DNA of 64,000 bases, taken from contig VGLJ01000005.1 of the NCBI GenBank assembly GCA_016866775.1, positions 1 to 64,000 of the forward strand, in the 5' to 3' direction. Below the pieces are notes generated by a model that was given only the letters and a program-made list of their open reading frames with translations, searched no databases and was not told the origin of the DNA. Shown one piece after another: positions 35,671-43,168 of this stretch. Each line of letters starts with the position of its first letter. The first letter of the stretch is position 1. A program made the position numbers and the translations under genes. The DNA is from Candidatus Rokuibacteriota bacterium. GTDB taxonomy: Bacteria; Methylomirabilota; Methylomirabilia; Rokubacteriales; CSP1-6.

Positions 35671-37241
35671 TACGAGAACTCCTCTCTCGAAAATACGGTC
35701 GCGCCGCCGACCAGCGTCATGACCGGCGCGATCGTCTTGATCTTCGCTTCGTCGCACGTCATCACGTCGTCCGAGAGCACCACGAGATCCGCCCGCTTGC
35801 CGCGCTCGAGCGAGCCGAGCTCGGCCTCCTGTCCCGCCGCCCACGCGTTCCAGCTCGTGAAGCTGCGCACCGCCTCGACGCGCGTCATGCGCTGCTCGGG
35901 CTGCCAGCCCGGATGATCGCCGTCGAGCGGACGCCGCGTCACCGCCGCGTGCAGGCCGTGGAACGGATTCGCGTCCTCCACGGGGAAGTCCGAGCCGCCG
36001 GCGATGATCGTACCGGTCTCGAGCAGCGAGCGCCACGCGTACGCGCCGGGCAGGCGCTCGGCGCCGAGCCGCTCGGCGGCCCATCGCATGTCGGACGTGC
36101 AGTGCGTCTGCTGCATGCTCGGGAGCACGCCGAGCCGTGCGAAGCGCGGGATGTCGGCGGGCATCAGCACTTGCGCATGCTCGATCCGGAACCGACGTCC
36201 GGCCACGCCCGTCTTTTCCATCGCGTCGAGCGCGAGCGTGTTCGCGCGATCGCCGATCGCGTGGACGCACGCCTGGAATCCGGCGTCGCGCGCTTCGCCG
36301 AGCAGACGCAGCAGCTCGTCGGGCGGGATCAGCACGAGGCCGAGGTTGCCGGGCGCATCACAGTACGGCGAGTGCAGCGCGGCGCCGCGCGAGCCGAGGG
36401 CGCCGTCGAGCCAGAGCTTGAGCGCGCCGACGACGACGCGGCCGTCGCCGATCGTCTCGCGCCCGCGCTCGCGATACTCCGCCCACGCCTTCCTGCCGCT
36501 GACCGCGACGTAGTTGCGGAGCGCAAAGCGGCCGCGTTCGACGAGCCGCCGGTACGCGCCGAGCGTCGTGAGATCGACGCCCATCTCGTGAATGCCGGTC
36601 AGCCCCTTCGCGACACACTCGGCGAGCGCGTCCAGCACCGCGCGCTCGAAGCGCTCTTCGGACGGCGCGGGGATCACGGCGCGCACGAGATCCTGCGCCG
36701 CGTCGACGAGGATGCCCGTCGGCTCGCCGGCCGCGTCCTTCACGACGAGCCCGCCGGCCGGATCACCGGCATGGCGGTCGATGCCGGCCGCGCGCAGCGC
36801 CGCGGAGTTCGCCCACGTCGCGTGCCCGTCCACGCGCGTCAGCGCGACCGGATTGCCGGGCGCCGCGCGATCGAGCGTTGCGCGTGTGGGACGCGCGCGA
36901 CCCGGCCACAGCGTTTCGTCCCATCCGCGCCCGATCAGCCACTCACCGGCGCTCGCCGTGCGGGCGCCGTGGGCGACGACGGCCGCGGCGGCGTCTTCCG
37001 ACGGCAGATGCGCCACGCGCAGCTCGAGCCGCGTCTTCGCGAGCATCGCGAGATGCGCGTGCGCGTCGACGAGCCCGGGGAGGACCGCGCGGCCGCCGAG
37101 ATCGAGCACCGGCTCGCCGGGCACCGCGTTGACCTCGGTGCCGCGCCCCGCGAACGCGACGCGCCCGTCGCGGATGACGAGGGTATCGACGACGGTGTCC
37201 TCGGCGTCGAGGGTGTGGATTCGGCCGTTGGTCAGGAGCAC
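35670..37241 (-). CDS. YtcJ-type amidohydrolase
   Basis: A 523-aa metal-dependent hydrolase of the amidohydrolase superfamily (YtcJ/Exoenzyme-regulatory AepA-like). Features are VLPGLVDAHAHLAMLAKTRL near residue 55 with the HxH metal pair, VDGHATWANSAALRAAGI, VHAIGDRANTLALDAME near 325 and AGGSDFPVEDANPFHG near 420. It starts with GTG (37241), with a -10 TACAAT 8 nt upstream. It probably removes an acyl or carbamoyl-type group from a small molecule whose product feeds the ThDP enzyme downstream. That link is inference. Confidence 0.82.
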   Translation of the reverse strand: MLLTNGRIHTLDAEDTVVDTLVIRDGRVAFAGRGTEVNAVPGEPVLDLGGRAVLPGLVDAHAHLAMLAKTRLELRVAHLPSEDAAAAVVAHGARTASAGEWLIGRGWDETLWPGRARPTRATLDRAAPGNPVALTRVDGHATWANSAALRAAGIDRHAGDPAGGLVVKDAAGEPTGILVDAAQDLVRAVIPAPSEERFERAVLDALAECVAKGLTGIHEMGVDLTTLGAYRRLVERGRFALRNYVAVSGRKAWAEYRERGRETIGDGRVVVGALKLWLDGALGSRGAALHSPYCDAPGNLGLVLIPPDELLRLLGEARDAGFQACVHAIGDRANTLALDAMEKTGVAGRRFRIEHAQVLMPADIPRFARLGVLPSMQQTHCTSDMRWAAERLGAERLPGAYAWRSLLETGTIIAGGSDFPVEDANPFHGLHAAVTRRPLDGDHPGWQPEQRMTRVEAVRSFTSWNAWAAGQEAELGSLERGKRADLVVLSDDVMTCDEAKIKTIAPVMTLVGGATVFSREEFS

Positions 37242-37262
37242 GGGCGGCTATTGTAGTCCTGC
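37242..37262. promoter_or_regulatory. 21-bp divergent leaderless promoter, amidohydrolase/sixA
   Basis: The minus-strand TACAAT (37250-37255) and plus-strand TATTGT (37249-37254) share five bases, and each -10 is 8 nt from its own start codon. There is no room for a Shine-Dalgarno sequence on either side. Only one direction can be transcribed at a time. Confidence 0.6.
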
Positions 37263-37751
37263 ATGCGCCTGCTCATCGTGCGCCACGCGGAAGCGATGCC
37301 CGCGGCCGCCGGCGGGAGCGATCGCGGCCGCGCGCTCACCGCCGAGGGAGAGCGCCGGTTCGGTGCCGCCGCGCGCGGCCTCGCGCGCCTGGTGCCGGTG
37401 CCCGAGGTCGTCCTCTCGAGCCCGCTGCTCCGCGCGCGCCAGACCGCCGCGCTCCTCGCCGCCGCGTGGGGCGACCTCAGCGTGACGCCGGAGAACGCGC
37501 TCGCCTCGGGCAGCGTCGAGGTGATTCTCGACGCGCTGTCGCTGCACGAGCACGCGACGACGGTCGCGCTCGTGGGCCACGAGCCGACGATGTCCGGCCT
37601 CCTGGCCGAGCTGATCCGCGGAAGCTCGAGCGACCCGCTCTCGTTCAGCCCGGGCGCCGCCGCGTTCGTCGACGTGGTCTCGCTCGCGCGGCGCGACGGG
37701 CACCTGCTGTGGTTCCTGCCCCCGGCCGTCGCCGCGGCGTCCGGGCCCTGA
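37263..37751 (+). CDS. sixA: Phosphohistidine phosphatase SixA-like
   Basis: A 162-aa histidine phosphatase. The RHG-type motif is LLIVRHAEAM at the N-terminus with the nucleophilic His, then EVVLSSPLLRARQTAALLA near residue 50 and the second catalytic histidine in TVALVGHEPTMSGLLAELI near 100. The typical SixA acts on phosphohistidine in signalling proteins; other small family members work on phosphosugars. The ATG lies 8 nt after the -10 box of an overlapping divergent promoter, so the mRNA is predicted leaderless. Confidence 0.82.
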   Translation: MRLLIVRHAEAMPAAAGGSDRGRALTAEGERRFGAAARGLARLVPVPEVVLSSPLLRARQTAALLAAAWGDLSVTPENALASGSVEVILDALSLHEHATTVALVGHEPTMSGLLAELIRGSSSDPLSFSPGAAAFVDVVSLARRDGHLLWFLPPAVAAASGP

Positions 37752-37779
37752 CCGGCTGGTCAGCGCTGTTCAAGGACGA

Positions 37780-37857
37780 ACCACCTCCGGGTGGTCCGCC
37801 CGATTTCGGCGTCTAAGTGGCTGATTCTCCGAGCGTTCGGTTTGGCCCCCGCTTTGC
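37780..37857 (+). promoter_or_regulatory. Sigma-54 promoter with upstream palindrome, second copy
   Basis: The -24 GG (37844-37845) and -12 GC (37856-37857) are separated by 10 nt. The palindrome ACCACC-TCCG-GGTGGT (37780-37795) is centred 57 bp upstream of the GG, the same offset as before the paralogous gene at 29001. The 9-mer GGTGGTCCG also occurs upstream of both genes. Confidence 0.78.
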
Positions 37858-37889
37858 GCTCATCTCCCGCTCGCAAGGAGGAGATGATC

Positions 37890-38324
37890 ATGTTCTCCCG
37901 GACACGACGAATCGCTCTGATCACGGTGGCGGCGGTCGCGGCGCTCGGCATGGCGCTCGAAGCGAGCCCGCAGACGGTGGCGCGCCTGAGCCGCATCGTC
38001 ATCGTCGAGCCGCCCGCGGCCGGTCTCTGGGCCGAGCGCCTGCAGACGCTCGACGAGGCGATCGCCGCGCGCTCGCTCAGTCGCGCGACGTACGAGTGGC
38101 GCGAAGCCTACGGCGCCGCGCTGGGGACGATGAAGTGGCAGCCGCTTGCCGACGTCGCCGATCGCGCGCTCGTGATCGACGCCATGGCAGGCGGGCGCAC
38201 GCGGTATCCGGACGAGGCGGAGCGGATCTATCGCTTCGCTCTCGCCCGTGCGCGCGCCGCCCAGGCGACGGAGGGCATCGAACATCTGACCGCCACGCTG
38301 GCGACGACGCACGCCGCGCGATGA
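37890..38324 (+). CDS. Secreted paralogue of the 29001 protein, sigma-54 controlled
   Basis: A 144-aa protein with a signal peptide (RRIALITVAAVAALGMALEA) followed by a helical domain with LWAERLQTLDEAIAARSLSR and ATYEWREAYGAAL, which matches the small protein at 29001. AAGGAGG (37875-37881) gives the best spacing to the ATG at 37890; 37884 is an alternative. The protein is probably periplasmic. The shared sigma-54 promoter and upstream palindrome imply regulation by the same activator as the 29001 gene. I recognise no named family. Confidence 0.75.
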   Translation: MFSRTRRIALITVAAVAALGMALEASPQTVARLSRIVIVEPPAAGLWAERLQTLDEAIAARSLSRATYEWREAYGAALGTMKWQPLADVADRALVIDAMAGGRTRYPDEAERIYRFALARARAAQATEGIEHLTATLATTHAAR

Positions 38325-38552
38325 AGACGCAGAGGCGCATGCACCCGTGCCGCCGCTGTCCCAACGCCCCCGTGGTTCGCGACATGGTGCTCGGCTGGCG
38401 TGAGCAGCTCCTGCGCGCCGTCACGGGGGCGACGTCCGTACCGCTGCCTCGACTGCGGACGCCGATTCTTCGAGCGCCCGATCCGGAATTCGGCGTCGCC
38501 GCTGCGCGCCGATCTCGCGCGGCCGGCGGCCGCGCTGGCCGGCGCGCGCTAG
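38321..38552 (+). pseudogene. Small zinc-ribbon protein with a frameshift
   Basis: The start (ATG 38321, overlapping the previous stop) reads MHPCRRCPNAP then GWREQLLRAVTG. Removing one G from the five-G run near 38428 restores RRPYRCLDCGRRFFERP and a tail ending at the TAG 38550-38552. Together the two halves form a common small protein with two CxxC knuckles (CRRC and CLDC) that bind one zinc. As written, the frame is lost after AVTGA. The extra G could be a sequencing slip or a real mutation. Confidence 0.55.
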
Positions 38553-38553
38553 G

Positions 38554-39363
38554 TCAGTACCCCCGCGCGCGGTCGACGACTTCGCGGAGCGGCTGGCCGG
38601 CTGCGAAGCGCTTCAGGTTCTCGACGAACAGCGCGGCGACGAAGCGGTCGCGTGTCGGGTGGAGACCACCGACGTGCGGCAGCACCACGATCCCCTCGGT
38701 CGTCCAGAACGGATGCTCGGACGGGAGCGGCTCCTTGCGGAAGACGTCGAGCACCGCGCCGGCGATCGTCTTCCCCTTCACCGCCGCGATGAGGTCATCG
38801 TCCACCACGAGGTCGCCCCGCCCGAAGTTGAGGAGCCATGCCGAGCGCTTCATGCGCGCGAGGTGCCAGCGGTTCATGAGATCGCGCGTCTCGGCGGTCG
38901 ACGGCAGGAGCAGGAGCACGAAGTCCGCCTCGCGCAGCACCTCGTCGGTCCCGTCCGGTCCGTACACACGCTCGACGCCGGGCACCTTCGCCGCGTCGCG
39001 CTTGGTGCCGATGACGCGGATGTCGAGCGCGCTCGCCTTGCGCGCCACCTCGGCGCCGATCGCGCCGAGCCCGAGGACGCCGAGCGTCATCCCGCCCAGC
39101 GTCGGATTGATCCGCCGCGTCCATTTGCGCGCGCGCTGATCGAGCACGATCGGGCCGAACTGCTTGGTGATCAGGAAGAGCGCGCCCAGGATGTGCTCCG
39201 GCATCTGCAGCCGGTGCGTCCCTCGCGCGCAGGTCAGCGTCACCTTTGGCGGGACGTCGGGTGACGCGAGCCACTGATCCATGCCGCCCGTGAGCGACTG
39301 CACCCAGGTGAGGCGCGGCGCGCGCGTCGCCATCGCTTTCGGCGGGCGCCACGCGAGCAGCAC
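38554..39363 (-). CDS. D-2-hydroxyacid dehydrogenase family protein
   Basis: A 269-aa NAD-binding protein. The Rossmann motif LGVLGLGAIGAEVARKASAL is near residue 95, the Arg-containing loop is LLNFGRGDLVVDDDLIAAV, and the His of the catalytic relay is VLPHVGGLHPTRDRFVAAL. Family members have about 310 aa. Here family-like sequence (TTVLLWNDEPQPYLAAAEA) continues upstream in frame to 39507, right after the moeB stop, but without a standard start codon. The first is GTG at 39363, which would lose the N-terminal lobe. A missing or unusual start is therefore likely. Confidence 0.7.
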   Translation of the reverse strand: MLLAWRPPKAMATRAPRLTWVQSLTGGMDQWLASPDVPPKVTLTCARGTHRLQMPEHILGALFLITKQFGPIVLDQRARKWTRRINPTLGGMTLGVLGLGAIGAEVARKASALDIRVIGTKRDAAKVPGVERVYGPDGTDEVLREADFVLLLLPSTAETRDLMNRWHLARMKRSAWLLNFGRGDLVVDDDLIAAVKGKTIAGAVLDVFRKEPLPSEHPFWTTEGIVVLPHVGGLHPTRDRFVAALFVENLKRFAAGQPLREVVDRARGY

Positions 39364-39507
39364 GTCGGCCCGCGCGAGCAGCGCGTCGTCGGGCTCGGCC
39401 GGGAAGGGGGCGACGACGAACTCGAGCTCGCGCGTGAGGCCCGCCGCCTCAGCGGCGGCGAGATACGGCTGCGGCTCGTCGTTCCACAGCAGGACGGTGG
39501 TTATCGA

Positions 39508-40695
39508 CTAGCCTCTCGCGCCGGCCGGCTCGGTGGCGCAGGTGTCGCTCGTCGCGTGGTGGATCGAGAGATCCTTGATCGTCGGCGACGTGCCGCACAG
39601 CGGGCACTTCGGATCGCGACGGAGCTTCACCTCGCGGAAGCGCATGCCGAGCGCGTCGTAGGTGAGCAGGCGGCCGATCAGCGGCTCGCCGAGCCCGAGG
39701 ACGAGCTTCACCGTTTCCGTCGCCTGCACCAGCCCGATCACTCCTGGGAGCACGCCCAGGACACCGGCCTCGCTTCAGGAGGGGACGAGGCCCGGCGGCG
39801 GCGGCGACGGATAGAGGCAGCGGTAGCACGGGCCCTGGTTCGGGGCGAAGACGGTGGCCATGCCCTCGAACTGGAAGATCGAGCCGTGCACGTTCGTCTT
39901 GCCCGCGAGGTAGCACGCGTCGTTGACGAGGTAGCGCGTCTCGAAGTTGTCCGAGCCATCGACGACGAGGTCGTAGTCCTTGATCACGTCCATCACGTTG
40001 TCGACCGTGATGCGGTACGGCAACGAGATCACGTTGACGTCGGGGTTCAGCGCCTTCAGCGTGCGCGTGCCGGATTCGACTTTCGGCTTGCCGACGTCCG
40101 CCGTGGTGTGGAGCACCTGCCGCTGCAGGTTCGTGATGTCGACGGTGTCGCCGTCCATCAGCCCGATCGTGCCGACGCCGACCGCGCCGAGATAGAGCGC
40201 CGTCGGTGAGCCGAGGCCGCCCGCGCCGATGAGCAGCACCTTGCTCCGCATGAGCTTCCCCTGGCCCTTCTCGCCGACCTGGTTCAGGAGGAAGTGACGG
40301 CTGTAGCGCTGGATCTGGTCGGGCGTGAGCGGGATCTCCTTCACGACGGGAAGCCCCGACTGCGCCCATTTCGCGTAGCCGCCCTGGAGGTTGATCACCG
40401 TCTCGTAGCCGAGCTCCTTGAGCTGCTTGGCCGCGAGCACGGAGCGCAGACCGGTCTGGCAGTAGAGCACGATCGGTGTCTTCTGATCGGCCACCGTCCC
40501 CGCGATGCGGAACTCGAGGAAGCCGCGGCTGATGTTCGTCGCCGCTTCGATGTGGCCGTCGCGATACTCGTCGGGGTCGCGCACGTCGATGACGGCGACC
40601 GGCTCGCCGTTCTTCAGGCGCTTCTCGAGCTGGTCCGGCCCCTCTTCGGGGACGACCTGCCGCGCCTCCGCGATCATCTCCTTCAGCGTCTTCAT
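39508..40695 (-). CDS. moeB: MoeB/ThiF-rhodanese fusion, candidate selenoprotein
   Basis: A sulfur-carrier-activating enzyme (395 codons). An N-terminal rhodanese domain with active loop YCQTGLRS (Cys79) precedes an E1-like adenylyltransferase: GAGGLGSP at 158-165, DGSDNFETR, and a zinc site of CYRC (Cys290, 293) and CPLC (Cys364, 367). At codon 307, in [23 protein letters not shown], the family has its conserved cysteine ([12 protein letters not shown]; the acceptor Cys of Uba4/MOCS3). The frame stays open and family-like for 88 more codons. A SECIS-type hairpin lies 13 nt after the TGA (39742-39761). I infer selenocysteine; a nonsense mutation is the alternative. A -10 TAAGAT (40703-40708) lies 7 nt before the ATG. 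Confidence 0.72.
39742..39761 (-). promoter_or_regulatory. Candidate bacterial SECIS hairpin in moeB
   Basis: In the mRNA, UCCUGGG (39761-39755) pairs perfectly with CCCAGGA (39748-39742) around the 6-nt loop CGUGCU. The loop begins 20 nt after the UGA, has a G in its first two positions and contains GU, and the stem has 7 bp, which all fit the published bacterial SECIS pattern. The pairing depends on CCA and GGA codons, which are uncommon in this GC-rich coding style, so the hairpin may be selected. Confidence 0.6.
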
Positions 40696-40739
40696 GTACG
40701 CGATCTTACTATGCCGCTGCTATACTCGAACACCGTCTC
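40696..40739. promoter_or_regulatory. Divergent promoters moeB / rfbA
   Basis: The 44-bp interval holds TAAGAT (minus, 40703-40708) 7 nt before moeB and TATACT (plus, 40721-40726) 13 nt before rfbA. Both transcripts should be nearly leaderless. Confidence 0.55.
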
Positions 40740-41609
40740 ATGAAGGGCATCATCCTCGCCGGAGGCTCCGGGACCCGCCTCTATCCGCTGACGCTGGCCA
40801 TGAGCAAGCAGCTCGTCCCTGTCTACAACAAGCCGATGATCTACTACCCGCTCTCGACGCTGATGCTGGCCGGCATCCGCGAGATCCTCGTCATTACGAC
40901 GCCGGAAGACCAGGCATCGTTTCAGCGTCTGCTCGGCGACGGCCGCCAGCTCGGCCTCGACGTCGCGTACGACGTCCAGCCGCGGCCCGAGGGGCTCGCG
41001 CAGGCGTTCATCATCGGCCGGCGCTTCATCGGCCGCGATCACGTGGCGCTCGCACTTGGCGACAACATCTTCTACGGCGCCGGATTTCCGCTGATCCTCC
41101 GGCGCGCGGCGCGCGAAGAGCGCGGCGCGACGGTGTTCGCGTACTGGGTCCGCGATCCCGAGCGCTACGGCGTGGTGGAGTTCGACGCGGAAGGGCAGGC
41201 GGTCAGCCTCGAAGAGAAGCCGGCGAAGCCGCGCTCGCCGTGGGCGGTGACCGGCCTCTACTTCTACGACAACCGCGTCGTCGACATCGCGACGGGTCTC
41301 ACCCCGTCGGGGCGCGGCGAGCTCGAGATCACCGACGTGAACGCGGCGTATCTCGCGGCCGGCGACCTGCACGTCGAGCGGCTCGGCCGCGGCATCGCGT
41401 GGCTCGACACCGGCACGCACGAGGCGCTGCTGCAGGCGTCGACGTTCATCCAGACCATCGAGGAGCGGCAGGGCCTCATGGTGGCGTGCCTCGAAGAGAT
41501 CGCGTTCAAGATGGGCTACATCACGGCGCTCGACGTGCTGCGCATCGCCGAGCCGATGCGCAAGAACTCCTACGGGCAGTATCTGCTGCGCCTCGTCGAG
41601 GCGAACTAG
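40740..41609 (+). CDS. rfbA: Glucose-1-phosphate thymidylyltransferase
   Basis: A 289-aa nucleotidyltransferase making dTDP-glucose from dTTP and glucose-1-phosphate, the first step to dTDP-rhamnose. The signature is [16 protein letters not shown] at the N-terminus, followed by [20 protein letters not shown] and FALG-type metal loop [10 protein letters not shown]. Length is exactly that of RmlA. It opens the rfbA-rfbC-rfbB operon; the 3 nt before rfbC indicate coupling. rfbD is not in the window. Confidence 0.95.
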   Translation: MKGIILAGGSGTRLYPLTLAMSKQLVPVYNKPMIYYPLSTLMLAGIREILVITTPEDQASFQRLLGDGRQLGLDVAYDVQPRPEGLAQAFIIGRRFIGRDHVALALGDNIFYGAGFPLILRRAAREERGATVFAYWVRDPERYGVVEFDAEGQAVSLEEKPAKPRSPWAVTGLYFYDNRVVDIATGLTPSGRGELEITDVNAAYLAAGDLHVERLGRGIAWLDTGTHEALLQASTFIQTIEERQGLMVACLEEIAFKMGYITALDVLRIAEPMRKNSYGQYLLRLVEAN

Positions 41610-41611
41610 CG

Positions 41612-42148
41612 ATGGACCTCTCGCCGCAGGCCAAGCGCGTCTTCGAGATGCAGTCGTACGCGCCGCGCCCGGCGATCGAGGGCGTGCAGATCGTCGAGCT
41701 CAAGCGCTTCCACGACGACGGCGGCTCGATGACCGAGCTCGCGCGTCTCGTCGACGGCGCGCCCGAGGGGCTGTCCGGATTCACGCTGCGGCAGATCAAC
41801 TTCAGCGAGATCGAGCCGGGCGCGATCAAGGCGTTCCACCTCCACACGCGCCAGACGGACGTGTGGTTCGTGCCGCCGAGCGACCGCGTGCTGCTCGTCC
41901 TCGTCGACGTGCGGAAGGGCTCACGCACCGAGGGCGCGACGATGCGCCTCGTGCTCGGCAGCGGCGCGGCGCGCCTCGTGCGCATCCCGCCCGGCGTCGC
42001 GCACGGCGCGCGCAACCTGGGGCCGGCGACGGCCCGCATCATCTACTTCACGGACCTCCACTTCTCGCCGGATCCCTCCGATTGCGACGAGGGGCGGCTG
42101 CCGTGGGACTACCTCGGCGCCGACGTCTGGGACGTGACGCGAGGCTAG
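41612..42148 (+). CDS. rfbC: dTDP-4-dehydrorhamnose 3,5-epimerase-like protein
   Basis: A 178-aa cupin-like epimerase. The features are LRQINFSEIEPGAIKAFHLH, the QTDVWFVPPSDRVLLVLVDV core and IPPGVAHGARNLGPATARII, with the YFT..F.P tail. It is less canonical than textbook RmlC (the catalytic-His segment reads KAFHLHTRQ rather than RGLHYQ), so it could be a related sugar epimerase or isomerase. Its position between rfbA and rfbB supports the dTDP-sugar role. Confidence 0.78.
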   Translation: MDLSPQAKRVFEMQSYAPRPAIEGVQIVELKRFHDDGGSMTELARLVDGAPEGLSGFTLRQINFSEIEPGAIKAFHLHTRQTDVWFVPPSDRVLLVLVDVRKGSRTEGATMRLVLGSGAARLVRIPPGVAHGARNLGPATARIIYFTDLHFSPDPSDCDEGRLPWDYLGADVWDVTRG

Positions 42149-42152
42149 CTCC

Positions 42153-43151
42153 GTGAAGCTGCTCGTCACCGGCGGGGCGGGCTTCATCGGCTCCAACTTC
42201 GTCCGCCACGTGCTGTCGAAGTATCCCGATGACAGCATCCTCACGTTGGACAAGCTGACGTACGCGGGGAATCCGGCGAACCTCGCCGGCCTCGCGGGCG
42301 AGGCCCGTCACACGTTCGTGAAGGGCGACATCTGCGACGCCGCGCTCGTGCGCGAGGTCGCGCGCGGCGTGGACGCGGTGGTCAACTTCGCCGCGGAGTC
42401 GCACGTCGACCGCTCGATCCTCGATCCCGACGCGTTCCTGCGCACGGGCGTCCACGGCGTCTACACGCTGCTCGAGGCCGTCCGCGCGCTGGAGATCGCG
42501 CGCCTGCTCCACATCTCCACCGACGAGGTCTACGGCAGCATCGCGGAGGGCTCGGCGGCGGAGGACGCGCCGCTGGCGCCGACCAGCCCGTACTCCGCGG
42601 CGAAGGCGGCCGGTGATCTGCTGGCCCTCGCATACGTGCACACGCACAAGACGCCCGTGGTGATCACGCGGTCGTCCAACAACTTCGGCCCGTACCAGTA
42701 CCCCGAGAAGGTCATCCCGCTCTTCGTGACGAACGCGCTCGACGGCGAGCCGCTGCCGCTCTACGGCGACGGCAGGAACGTGCGCGACTGGCTCTACGTG
42801 CTCGACAACTGCGAGGCGATCGACCTCGTGCTGCGCCAGGGGCGCGACGGCGAGGTCTACAACATCGGCGGCGGTCACGAGGTGGAGAACGTCGCGGTCA
42901 CGCGCGACATCCTCCGGCTCACCGGCAAGCCCGAGACGCTCATCCGTCCCGTGAAGGACCGGCCCGGGCACGACCGCCGCTACTCGGTGGACACGACGAA
43001 GATTCGAGCGCTCGGCTGGACGCCGCGGCATCGGTTCACGGACGCGCTCGCCGCGACCGTCGACTGGTACAAGCGCAACGAGGCCTGGTGGCGCCCGCTG
43101 AAGTCGGGCCAGTTCCAGGCCTATTATCGTCAGCAGTACGCGCACCGATGA
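42153..43151 (+). CDS. rfbB: dTDP-glucose 4,6-dehydratase
   Basis: A 332-aa extended SDR. The NAD motif is LLVTGGAGFIGSNFVRHVLS, the catalytic Tyr/Lys pair is in PTSPYSAAKAAGDLLALAYV near residue 150, and the substrate region NNFGPYQYPEKVIPLF follows. It converts dTDP-glucose to the 4-keto-6-deoxy sugar. The GTG at 42153 lies 4 nt after rfbC. Its stop overlaps an upstream alternative ATG (43148) of the next gene, so the operon continues. Confidence 0.93.
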   Translation: MKLLVTGGAGFIGSNFVRHVLSKYPDDSILTLDKLTYAGNPANLAGLAGEARHTFVKGDICDAALVREVARGVDAVVNFAAESHVDRSILDPDAFLRTGVHGVYTLLEAVRALEIARLLHISTDEVYGSIAEGSAAEDAPLAPTSPYSAAKAAGDLLALAYVHTHKTPVVITRSSNNFGPYQYPEKVIPLFVTNALDGEPLPLYGDGRNVRDWLYVLDNCEAIDLVLRQGRDGEVYNIGGGHEVENVAVTRDILRLTGKPETLIRPVKDRPGHDRRYSVDTTKIRALGWTPRHRFTDALAATVDWYKRNEAWWRPLKSGQFQAYYRQQYAHR

Positions 43152-43168
43152 GGCTCCGGGGAGGCTCC

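Noticed and set aside
39508-39753. A separate small gene starting at GTG 39753 downstream of the moeB TGA
   Set aside because: It has no ribosome site, lies in the same frame as moeB and encodes only the C-terminal part of the ThiF fold; readthrough or a nonsense mutation explains it better.
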